Made by a program: the position numbers and the translations under genes. Below are positions 47,916-56,870 of a stretch of DNA of 64,000 nucleotides, one piece after another. The stretch is from the NCBI GenBank assembly GCA_000149265.1, contig CH003098.1, positions 425,534-489,533 of the forward strand, given 5' to 3'. The notes beneath the pieces are model-generated. The model saw nothing but the letters and a program-made list of their open reading frames with translations. It was not told the origin of the DNA and ran no database searches. The stretch is from Ciona savignyi. Taxonomy: Eukaryota > Chordata > Ascidiacea > Phlebobranchia > Cionidae. The stretch's first letter is position 1. Each line of letters opens with the position of its first letter.

Positions 47916-48439
47916 TTTTATATACGAATAAGAATTTAGGTTAATATACGAAAAAACAACAATTAAAACAAAGATAAAATGATATCTTTTATTCAAATGT
48001 AACCTCAATTAAAACACTTTTTCTCCCATTTTGGGCGAAAATATAAGCTAGTAAGGGATAATCGTGCCCGAAAATGCGGAAAATGGACAGCGTGCTTGTA
48101 TTTTTGGCCGGTAGGAAATTCCCCTGACGGCATTAACTTTTTACTGCATATATCGTACATACTAGATAACACATCTAAAATCTAAAAAGCTTATGCGATG
48201 GTCGCTTTCTTCCTGTTATTCAGAGGCGTCAACGGTTTGAGCTATTTTGAGTGGTCCATTGTTGTTTTGACAGTTACGTTTGTGTAAATAGAACTTCCTT
48301 TAAATTTTTGACTTCATAGGTCTTTTATATATTGGCTTTCATGTAATAAATGCCGAAAAACGTCCAAACTTAAAATACTTCTAAACTTAATATTTACCTC
48401 ATTGGTTTATTTTATTCCTGTTAATATGGGCGTCAAAGC

Positions 48440-48540
48440 ATGCAGAAAGATCACTGGATTAAGTGCGGTTCAGTGTTGAGGGGTTTCCCAGAAAATGGTT
48501 CATGGTGGGTATGAGCTATACGAATCTTTTTTGAATGCAT
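48440..48540 (+). repeat. Dispersed repeat, partner of 38740-38840
   Basis: See the partner entry at 38740: 'ttaagtgcggttcagtg' and 'cagaaaatggttcatggtgg' match its reverse complement. No ends or target duplication are visible. Confidence 0.65.
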
Positions 48541-49756
48541 TGGAATTCATTATAGATTTGTGTTGATTTTACGGGTTAAATTGTTATATATACGTGAATT
48601 GTTATATATAGGTACGCCGGGTGTCATTGTGGAGCTTTTAGCTACCAAAAAACTTTAGCGCTATATAAAGTCAGGCAGTTTATGCTAATTAATATATGAT
48701 AAATTTTCTGCATACTTTTAAAAAAATTATGGAACTACTTACTCTTTAATAGATAATTTGTTAATAGCAATATATTTTAAAATTATTTAAATCAATGCTG
48801 TTGTTGTGGTCGAAGACTTTTTTTATTGGCCAAAACATCGATTATTAAACTTTGTCAGATATATATTTCTGTTTTTTTAAATTCATTTTACAGTAAAATT
48901 CTTCTGAAGACCAAACAGTCCGGTGGACCATCACTAGATAAATGACGGGAAAGAGACCAGACTTTAAATAGTAAGTTATGTCGTTAGGCAAAAACATATC
49001 ACACGATAACTCTTTGTAAATCCTCCACTCTGGAATTTCCCTCTACGACATAAATTACACCAGCATCCGTCCTAGAAGGAAGTAGCTGAAACTAAATGAG
49101 TCAGGAAAGTGTTGCTAAGTAACGCTGGCGAAGAATACGTCGATGAATGGTTCGGTGTTTGACGCATGCCACCTTTGGTTTCACTTGTTTCGATCGGTCG
49201 CAAGGGTGTCGCTGAATTAAAGCTATATATTTAATACATGAGGTATTAAGCGAAGATGAACAGAACAAGTTTATTCATAAAGTGTTTAACTGATAATATT
49301 CTGCGCATAATTAAAATGTCGGACTAGCTGTTTAACTTATCCCGACATTGAAAAGTAACTTAATTGCATTAGCAGGAAGTACGAAGTATCATTTGGTGCC
49401 CAAAAGGCTATATTCGCAATTGAGTTTATTTATTATAGTTATCTTGAAGATTGTAGGTTTAGTCATTTTTACCTAGCAATACAAAGTCTGTATACAAAGC
49501 AAGTACTATTTTGTACGTTTTTTTTAACTTTTTACAGCATTGCACTGCCGAAAGAACCCAGCATATACTTCTGTAGTTTGTGCATTACATTCTTCGCTTC
49601 AAAATTCGATATACCTTTTTGATCTACATTATTTTTATCCAACAATACTTTTATTTCACACCCACCCATTAACAGAACTTACATTGCACAAGAGTTTTAT
49701 TTCACCCAGGTTAAAACCACCCCGGTTTCACTTTACACTGGTTTTAATCCACATTA

Positions 49757-50022
49757 GGTTTAGTGTGTCGCCTTTCAATCGAAAGGTTGCAGGTGCGATA
49801 GCTAGTAGGTTGTGTAACAAGGAACTTTAGAGAATTTGCTTAAACCCAGCGGATTAATGGGTTTTATCAAATTAAAAGGAACGTGTCTATCATATACAAC
49901 ACACTGTAATAGCTCCGGTAACCCGACGGTGGGCGCGAGGTGATCTGCCAATTTTCCGTGTGTAAACCCCCTTGGTTTTCCCATTAACGGGGATAGACAT
50001 AATTATCATATCCTATCCCCTC
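49757..50022 (+). mobile_element. tRNA-derived SINE
   Basis: Head 'tgtcgcctttcaatcgaaag' and 'gttgcaggtgcgatagctag' (with a deletion after the B box), body 'aacccgacggtgggcgcgag', 'cccattaacggggataga', tail 'catatcctatcc'. About 390 bp upstream of the PLAC8-like copy B start. Confidence 0.82.
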
Positions 50023-50414
50023 ACCAGTTTCAACTACATCTCTTTCACCCAGCAGCAGTTTAATTAGACATCAGCTTTATTAGACAAGATTTCAACAAAC
50101 ACCAGTTATAACTATATAGCCATTTTCATTCCACATCAGCTTTTAATCACACCATTTTCATTTTGAAAACAAACCAAAAAATTGCTGATTTCTTGAACAA
50201 AAGCTATGTTGATCAGAGTTAGTTTTCGTCGGTTGTAAAATATTTTGTCAATTTAAAACTAGTTCTGGCCGATCTAAAACAATTTTTTTTTCAATTGAAA
50301 ATATTTGGAAAAAATGGTTAACCGGGTCGTTTTAAAAGATGCCATCCTATAAATATGTATTGATTTAAAATTGTTTTAGGAATTTACAGTTATAGTAAGA
50401 ACCTCAGGTAAAAA

Positions 50415-53400
50415 ATGGGTGAATGGACATACAAATTGTGTGGCTGCTTCGACAACTGTGGCCTTTGCATCAAAGCTTTTATTCTTCCATGCGTAATTGC
50501 AGGTTAGTTAATGAGATTAAAATATGTACGGGTGTATGTTATTATTTAAAATATTCAAAACAATTCGATTTGCAAAATCATAGGAATGTCAGACTGTACT
50601 GAGGCAACGGAACTTTGCATAGTGATCCATTAAGTTTTTACAAGTAAGTGTTTTTATAGGTCAAAATGCGGAGAAGGTGGGGCGGGGAAGTTGCCTGATG
50701 TGCGGCATTGCGTCAATGATCGGTCCGTGTGGGGCATACTTCATGGCGAAAACCAGAGAGGCGACCAGAGAGAGTAAGGGCATTGATGTGAGTACAAAAT
50801 CTTTAAGGTGTTTTGGACCCACCATAAAACATGTATTCACCTACACACCAGTTGAATAGGCGGAGCATTGTTGCCATGTTGTATATATAAAAAAATGAGA
50901 GACTTTGGCAGCAAAGCAGTTGTGGTGGAATTAAAAACAGCTGCTGGGCAGTGTTGTTTATTTAAGGTTTAAGCCATTTATGACGCGGCCTAATAGTTAA
51001 CACTACCGATATATAGACCAGTTCTAGTCTTGGTGGGAAGCCCATCATTGGTTCGAAACTCTTCTAGTTTTAAAATATAATCTGTTACATTGAAATCACT
51101 CAATCATACGTATACACTGGGGAGTAATATTATAAATGAGGTCATTAGACGTAACAATGCCTATTTTATCGTTGTGCGTATTATTTATACCTCGTGTAAG
51201 ATTTGGGCCTTTGAAAGGCTTGGGAGTTTTTGAAGTGACTGGTTACAGTATTTTCCATAGTTAAATTGATTTGGGCCATGTGTTTTAATATTAATTTGTC
51301 ATGTGTATAGAAGTGAAGTTCGTAAGTTAGCCTACTATGTAAAATATTTAAAAACCGCAAATTTTAGTAATATCATAACGTAAAAGTGGAATACAAGTTT
51401 TGAAGTTGGAATAACGTCTTGATATTGCTGGAGTTGCGCGTTTTGTGACGAGTCCTGTATTGTGCTACGTCTGGTTTAGTAGGCGCCGCCAGAAGACGTA
51501 ACATAAAAGTTTTTAAATATAACTCATCAAATCGAAGATATCGAGAAGCAAGTCAAGGCTGTAGCTATGGAGGACAGTAAAATCTTAGTGGATTTGGATG
51601 AGCCTAAGAGTATCATGGCGAAGGGTGCTGAATGCATCCGTGTGTCGTCAGCCGATGAGTTACAAGAACTAAGAACTGAACTTGCCGTTTGGTATAATGT
51701 GGCCGAGCAAGCAATTAGTCGCAAAGATGAGGCGATGTTAAAATCTGCCCGAAAGCGGATTGAACACTACGTGTCCAGTTTAACGGATATCTTAAAGCAA
51801 CGCATTAATGACTTGCTAACTGACCAAGATCGTGACGCCAGTGAGCATCAACTGGAGAGCGTCGGGAAATGTAAAGACGAATTCGACGTCCGTGTTGGTG
51901 AATGGCTTGTCAAGCAAGCAAAAAAGGATCTTACAAAGACATTAGAAGATAAAGGTTGTGTACATTTAAGTTCAAGTTCGTTCCTAAAATGGGAAACCTT
52001 GTCAACGCAAAGTTCCAGATTATCTGAAGTAAGTACCACCTCTAGTGTGAGACGTGTTGAAGCAAAGATCAAGAAAGAAATGGCAATGCTGAAGAAGCGT
52101 CAACTGGAAGAGCAACTAAAGCTGGAAGCCGAAAAGAATAAGCTGGAGGCCGAAAAGAATGAGCTGGAAGCCAAAAAGAATAAGCTGGAAGCCGAAAAGA
52201 GGAAATTGGAAGCCCTACATCAAGTCCAAGAAGCCGACCTAGAAGTACAAATGTGGGATCAAGCTTCAAACTACCGTGATGAAGATGTGACAAGACCTTA
52301 TAGTCCGCAGCAGTCGCCTGTTAAAAGCGACTTCGACGCAGAAGTCACGAAGACAAAAGAAGTACCGGTACGTGTTAAGTCGCTTCCACGCCGTTACCGT
52401 CTATCTAGCCCGGTACGGTTTGCACCAACGCCCGCCTACGAAGGACCAAGTTACGCTCAGTCGCCGGAAAGGTCGTCGATGAAATGTCACCCTGATCAGT
52501 CTTTAGTTACAGGATTTATTGCAGCTGTGAGAGAAGCTATGCACACCCCTAAAGTGGAGTACACTACATTTTCTGGAGATCCAATGAAATACTGGACATT
52601 CCAATTGAATTTTGACGCTAACATTGAGAAAAAGGCGCCCACTGACAGTCTAAAGCTGGATTTTCTACTACAACAGTGCAAAGGACAAGCTCGAGAGCTC
52701 ATCGATCACTGTGCTATTTTGGGACCAAAAAATGGATACCAAAAAGCAAGAGATATTCTGTACAATAACTACGGAAAACCCAGTATAGTTGCACGCGCAT
52801 TTGTCTGCGAACTAATAAGTGGACCAAACCTAATGCCAGATGACACCTCTGGTATACGCAATTACGCTATTTTGATGAGAAAGTGCCTAACTATTCTAAG
52901 TGAAATTAATGACTTTACTGATCTGAATTCAGTTGACCGTATGATTGCCATCGTATCGAAGTTACCGTACGACTCGCGAAAACTGTGGAAGCGCCGTGCA
53001 GCGGAAATTGCACGTCGTCACGGCGAAGTTGCTAATTTTGTTGACCTCGTTGAATTTGTAGAGGAGGAGGCAGAAGTCGCTAACACTGAATTTGGTAAGA
53101 TAGATTCTCGCGAATGGGGATCCAAGCCTCAAGAAAATAAACCATTGAGAAGAGGCACGGCGTACGCTGTGACGTCATCGACTGCGCAAAGTTTAAAACC
53201 GCCGATAACCAAGTGTCCTTGCTGTTTTCTCGCACACCCGCTGTCTGCGTGTGATATTTTCCTTGCGAAATCAGTCCAAGAAAGAGTTGATTTTCTCCTG
53301 AGAGAACGATGTTGTTTTAATTGTTTTGCGGATGGACATATTGCGCGTCTTTGCGGTCTGAAATCTCAGTGTACCGTACAACACTGTCGGAGATATCACC

Positions 53401-56400
53401 ACACTTTATTACATATAAATCCAAATTTCACTGAACAACAAGGAAAGATATGCACGGAGAAAAGCAACGACGCAGCAGTAAAGAATACCAGCGATGTAAC
53501 AGACAAAAGTACCAGCAACGCACACTGCCACACGATATCAAAGAACGCAAGAGAAGGATATTTGTGCGTGGTACCTGTCAAAGTACGCGCTAACAACAAA
53601 GAAATCAAATCTTACGCGTTTTTGGATCAAGGTTCAGACACGACGTTTTGTCACGTTAAACTTATAGATCGTCTTGGCTTGTCTGGTAAGCGAAGAGAAA
53701 TATTAATGAATACTCTCGGAACAAGACAGAAGAAACAAGTTGGCATTACAGTAAGCCTGGTCGTCTTATCTGCAAACGGTGACGAAGAAATTGAAATTGA
53801 CAAGGCCATGTCAATTGATGATATCCCGGTGTGTTCAAATTCATTTCCCACAAGAAGAGAGCTGGAAGAACTCCCTCACCTTCACGGACTGAACATTCCG
53901 ACCTTTGACAGCGGAGAAGTAACGCTGCTAATTGGAACCGATGTGCCGTATGCTCATCGCGTATTGGAAACAAGAACAGGAGGCCGCAAACAACCGTTTG
54001 CTGCGAGAACGCCTCTAGGGTGGTCGTTAATCGGACCATCCATATATACCTCGTCAACAAAGAGTATTCACGTAAATTCCATTCAATCGAACTTGCACTT
54101 GGAGATGCAGATACAGAAATCGTGGACAACAGATTTTGAAGATAAGAAAGGCGATCTTACTTACCCGACCTCATCCGAAAATAGAGCAGTAGTAAAGCTG
54201 TTAAAGCATTTAGTGGAGCACAAGGAGGATTACTTACCCTTACCGCGCCGCCGGGGCGTTACTGTTCCAGAAGAAAGTCGCAAGATAACCGAAAGTCGAT
54301 TAATAAATTTGGCGGAAAGACTGTCTCGAAACGAAGAAGTTAAAGAGAAGTATGTTGGCAAGATGCAACAATACATCGACAGTGGATTTGCAAAAGAAGT
54401 TCCACTCAAAGAACAAGACACAAGTGACAATGTATGGTATCTGCCACACCACCCAGTGTATCATCCTCGTAAGCCCAATAAAGTGCGCATCGTATTTGAC
54501 TGCGCGGCGAAGTACAAGGGTGTTTCTCTTAACGACGCCTCAATGCAAGGACCAGATCTGGTTAATAGTTTGGTGGGCGTTATTACAACACAGTTTCGTA
54601 AAGAACCAATAGCAGTGGTAAGTGATGCAGAAGCTAAGTTTTATCATATTCGAGTCAAAGAAGAAGATTGCCACGCTTTGAGATTCCTGTGGTGGCCAGG
54701 TGGAGACTTATACAAGCGACCTGTTGATCGTCAGATGCTGGTTAATGTATTCGGAGCCACGTCATCGCCATGCTGTGCGAGCTTTTGTTTAAGACAAACA
54801 GCAGACCAATTTGGAGAGCAGTTTGTCACACCAACCAAAACGGAAAGTATACCACGACTTGAGCTCGTTGCTGCAGTTTTATCAGTCAAAGCCGATAAAT
54901 GGTTAAAGGGACAACTGAAGATGCCGGAGTGCGAGTCCATATTCTGGACAGATTTGTGTGCTGTAAGACAAAGTATCAACAACCAACGCAAGAGATTTAA
55001 GACTTTCGTAGCTAACCGGTTAACTAAAATACACCGACAAACAGAGCCGTCGCAATGGAGTCATGTAGGAACAAAATGTAATCCCGCCGACGGGGCATCA
55101 AGAGGGATTTCGGTGTCCAAGTTATTGAAGTCAAGCCAGTGGTTAAGCGGACCCAAGTTTTTGTTGCAATCAGAAGCAACTTGGCCGACGCCACCAGAAA
55201 AAGAAGAACGAGTTCCAGACGAATTTCTACGGACGGAAAAGAAGCGAATTGCCGTCAACGTGTTGGCGCAACCCGACCCGATGAATGAAGAACCGTTGAC
55301 ATCGAACCATTTATTATTACAAAGACCCTCATTATATGGAACACCTGAATTATTTCAAGCAAAGGATTGTTTCAATCGTCGAAGATGGCGACAAGTGCAT
55401 TTCCTTGCAGATGAGTTTTGGCGACGCTGGGCCCGCGAATATTTACTGACCATCGCGCTGAGACAGAAGTTGCCCGACAAGCAAGAAAACTTTGAAGCTG
55501 GTGACGTGGTATTGATCGTAAATGACATGATACCACGAAGAAGATGGGAGATGGGTAAGGTAATTGGTACCTATCCGGACAAACATGGCGTTGTACGCCA
55601 AGTCGAGGTAATAACGAAGACAAGTGCGATGAAACGACCGATTGCCAAATTGTGCTTGATTTGCAAGGCAATCGAGGGTTAAAAGGTCGTGCGATGGCTG
55701 ACATGAACACATTTATTTACGTCCTGTGAAGACGATGATTGACACTTTAAAGAGTTGGCGCTGAGCGCAGTGTACTTGTGTGTCGCCGCCATTATTCGGG
55801 CTGCAGTCGTTGATTACTGCAACAAAACCGCGATGTAAATTCGGTGTACGAGATTTAATGTTTTTTTTTTGTAGTTAAAATGTACTTGTATGATAATCGT
55901 ACATTTGGTGGGGAGAATGTTACATTGAAATCACTCCATCATACGTATACACTGGGGAGTAATATTATAAATGAGGTCATTAGACGTAACAATGCCTATT
56001 TTATCGTTGTGCGTATTATTTATACCTCGTGTAAGATTTGGGCCTTTGAAAGGCTTGGGAGTTTTTGAAGTGACTGGTTACAGTATTTTCCATAGTTAAA
56101 TTGATTTGGGCCATGTGTTTTAATATTAATTTGTCATGTGTATAGAAGTGAAGTTCGTAAGTTAGCCTACTATGTAAAATATTTAAAAACCGCAAATTTT
56201 AGTAATATCATAACGTAAAAGTGGAATACAAGTTTTGAAGTTGGAATAACGTCTTGATATTGCTGGAGTTGCGCGTTTTGTGACGAGTCCTGTATTGTGC
56301 TACGTCTGGTTTAGTAGGCGCCGCCAGAAGACGTAACATAATCTTTAATTATATTTATTTACTTTTCATTCACAGGGAAGCTTCTTAAATGACTGTTGTA

Positions 56401-56870
56401 CAACAATGTTCTGTGTCCATTGTTCAAATATACAAGTGGCAAGGGTAAGTGTTACTTTGATTGATCAGTATAGTATTTGTCGTTTGCATAGAAAACGATT
56501 TGCCAACCAATCTTGATGGTTTAGTTAGTGCTTCGCCTTTCAGTTCACTGTTTACAAAATCGAAACTGATGGCTAGGTGGTCAATTAAATCTTTCGCGCA
56601 CGGCACTATACCGGCCAACCCATGTGCTAACACATCTTGCGTTTTCCCATTCACGGAGATAAAATACAATAATTTCTTAAATATATAATTATGATAAGTT
56701 ATGATATGGTGTTCATTTGGATTGTAGAAGGCTTCTTTGTTGTTAAAGCGACCAGATGAAAGGGAAAAGCACACGTCAACACTAGATACCAACATTTCTC
56801 ACGTTTTCCAAATTTTCTTTCGTAGGAACTGGAGGGATCTCCTATGGGACAGTCGATGTCGCGAATTTAA
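50415..56870 (+). CDS. PLAC8/cornifelin-like cysteine-rich protein, copy B, with LTR element in intron 2
   Basis: Exons 50415-50502, 50660-50787, 56376-56444 and 56826-56870 (TAA) splice in phases 1, 0, 0 to 109 residues. Sequence marks: MGEWTYKLCGCFDNCGLCIK, ILPCVIAG, GSCLMCGIASMIGP, TREATRESKGIDGS, NDCCTTMFCVHCSNIQVARE, LEGSPMGQSMSRI. It differs from copy A mainly in the Cys-rich end (CCTTMFCVHCS against CLCSWFCALCS), keeping the cysteines. Intron 2 is 5.6 kb because a BEL/Pao retrotransposon sits in it; the corresponding intron in copy A is 559 bp. All splice sites remain canonical, so the gene is probably intact if the element is spliced out; the sense-oriented LTR could instead cause early poly(A) addition or chimeric transcripts. 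Function as for copy A: not known in detail. Confidence 0.88.
50985..51075 (+). mobile_element. tRNA-like SINE remnant beside the LTR insertion
   Basis: Contains 'gcggcctaatagttaacact' and a B-box-like 'ttggttcgaaactcttctag', as at the head of a SINE; the body is missing. The 5' LTR starts 8 bp further on. Confidence 0.4.
51083..51503 (+). repeat. 5' LTR of BEL/Pao element
   Basis: 421 bp, TG...CA ends, nearly identical to the 3' LTR. No TATA box stands out; 'taatattataaatgagg' near its start is a weak candidate. Confidence 0.92.
51567..55682 (+). CDS. BEL/Pao Gag-Pol polyprotein lacking RT catalytic box and integrase core
   Basis: One uninterrupted 1371-codon frame starting 63 bp after the 5' LTR. 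In order: Gag-like region with a Lys/Glu coiled coil (about 171-218, heptads LEAEKNK); DUF1759-type Gag segment (about 330-480); Cys/His knuckles (CPCCFLAHPLSAC about 550, CCFNCFADGHIARLC about 582); DUF1758 aspartic protease (AFLDQGSDTTFC about 684); the N-terminal half of reverse transcriptase (LPHHPVYHP, KVRIVFDCAA, motif A VVSDAEAKFYHIRV near 1015). At about residue 1085 the frame passes from FGEQF straight to IPRLELVAAV, the RNase H region, so the YVDD box and thumb/connection are absent. Near 1235-1245 it passes from RIAVNVL to EPLTSNHLLL, the DUF5641 tail, so the zinc finger and DDE core of integrase are absent. Both joins keep the frame. Deletion versus long intron-like loss was judged against remembered domain order only. 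Confidence 0.85.
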   Translation: MEDSKILVDLDEPKSIMAKGAECIRVSSADELQELRTELAVWYNVAEQAISRKDEAMLKSARKRIEHYVSSLTDILKQRINDLLTDQDRDASEHQLESVGKCKDEFDVRVGEWLVKQAKKDLTKTLEDKGCVHLSSSSFLKWETLSTQSSRLSEVSTTSSVRRVEAKIKKEMAMLKKRQLEEQLKLEAEKNKLEAEKNELEAKKNKLEAEKRKLEALHQVQEADLEVQMWDQASNYRDEDVTRPYSPQQSPVKSDFDAEVTKTKEVPVRVKSLPRRYRLSSPVRFAPTPAYEGPSYAQSPERSSMKCHPDQSLVTGFIAAVREAMHTPKVEYTTFSGDPMKYWTFQLNFDANIEKKAPTDSLKLDFLLQQCKGQARELIDHCAILGPKNGYQKARDILYNNYGKPSIVARAFVCELISGPNLMPDDTSGIRNYAILMRKCLTILSEINDFTDLNSVDRMIAIVSKLPYDSRKLWKRRAAEIARRHGEVANFVDLVEFVEEEAEVANTEFGKIDSREWGSKPQENKPLRRGTAYAVTSSTAQSLKPPITKCPCCFLAHPLSACDIFLAKSVQERVDFLLRERCCFNCFADGHIARLCGLKSQCTVQHCRRYHHTLLHINPNFTEQQGKICTEKSNDAAVKNTSDVTDKSTSNAHCHTISKNAREGYLCVVPVKVRANNKEIKSYAFLDQGSDTTFCHVKLIDRLGLSGKRREILMNTLGTRQKKQVGITVSLVVLSANGDEEIEIDKAMSIDDIPVCSNSFPTRRELEELPHLHGLNIPTFDSGEVTLLIGTDVPYAHRVLETRTGGRKQPFAARTPLGWSLIGPSIYTSSTKSIHVNSIQSNLHLEMQIQKSWTTDFEDKKGDLTYPTSSENRAVVKLLKHLVEHKEDYLPLPRRRGVTVPEESRKITESRLINLAERLSRNEEVKEKYVGKMQQYIDSGFAKEVPLKEQDTSDNVWYLPHHPVYHPRKPNKVRIVFDCAAKYKGVSLNDASMQGPDLVNSLVGVITTQFRKEPIAVVSDAEAKFYHIRVKEEDCHALRFLWWPGGDLYKRPVDRQMLVNVFGATSSPCCASFCLRQTADQFGEQFVTPTKTESIPRLELVAAVLSVKADKWLKGQLKMPECESIFWTDLCAVRQSINNQRKRFKTFVANRLTKIHRQTEPSQWSHVGTKCNPADGASRGISVSKLLKSSQWLSGPKFLLQSEATWPTPPEKEERVPDEFLRTEKKRIAVNVLAQPDPMNEEPLTSNHLLLQRPSLYGTPELFQAKDCFNRRRWRQVHFLADEFWRRWAREYLLTIALRQKLPDKQENFEAGDVVLIVNDMIPRRRWEMGKVIGTYPDKHGVVRQVEVITKTSAMKRPIAKLCLICKAIEG
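52119..52222 (+). repeat. 21-bp tandem repeat encoding coiled-coil heptads
   Basis: About five units of 'aagctggaagccgaaaagaa' plus one base, each encoding a seven-residue L-E-A-E/K-K-N/R-K unit in Gag. Units differ by a few bases (gaggcc, gagctg, gccaaa), so the repeat is expanding or recently expanded. Confidence 0.9.
55683..55917 (+). promoter_or_regulatory. 3' untranslated part of BEL/Pao element with polypurine tract
   Basis: 235 bp between the stop codon and the 3' LTR. It ends in the purine-rich 'ggtggggagaa' (55907-55917), the expected plus-strand primer for reverse transcription. A T10 run is near 55861. Confidence 0.7.
55918..56338 (+). repeat. 3' LTR of BEL/Pao element
   Basis: 421 bp, same ends as the 5' LTR; one base differs. 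It lies 37 bp upstream of PLAC8-like exon 3, so the exon's acceptor region is formed by the old intron just after the LTR. Confidence 0.92.
56509..56670 (+). mobile_element. Degraded SINE in intron 3 of PLAC8-like copy B
   Basis: Contains 'agttagtgcttcgcctttca', 'aaaatcgaaactgatggcta', and 'gcgttttcccattcacggag' followed by 'ataaaatacaa', the order of the SINE family with large deletions in the body. Confidence 0.55.

Larger units (their letters stand above)
44369..50414. other. Intergenic region between PLAC8-like copies A and B
   Basis: 6 kb, AT-rich. A poly(A) hexamer for copy A is at 44647. It contains a possible hAT-like element (47325-47915), a repeat partner (48440-48540), a diverged segment pair around 46130-46240 and 48005-48140 ('ggtgcccaacatgcg' versus 'cgtgcccgaaaatgcg'), and a SINE (49757-50022). 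No gene could be supported on either strand. Confidence 0.55.
51083..56338 (+). mobile_element. BEL/Pao LTR retrotransposon, recent and probably non-autonomous
   Basis: 5256 bp bounded by two 421-bp LTRs that begin TGTTAC and end GTAACA. A 5-bp duplication TAATC flanks it (51078-51082, 56339-56343). LTRs differ at one base by eye (A/C, 'cactcaatc' versus 'cactccatc'), which indicates a young insertion. A single ORF fills 51567-55682. A purine tract 'ggtggggagaa' abuts the 3' LTR. The bases after the 5' LTR ('taaaagtttttaaatataac') show no standard tRNA primer-binding site. The element is in the same orientation as the host PLAC8-like gene, in intron 2. Confidence 0.92.

Noticed and set aside
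53746-54129. 127-residue minus-strand ORF in the BEL/Pao element
   Set aside because: It is a shadow of the long plus-strand polyprotein frame, as are the other minus-strand ORFs in 51.5-55.7 kb.
51083-56338. Gypsy-type or exogenous retrovirus
   Set aside because: DUF1759, DUF1758 and DUF5641 segments and a 5-bp target duplication are marks of BEL/Pao; no envelope-like frame is present.
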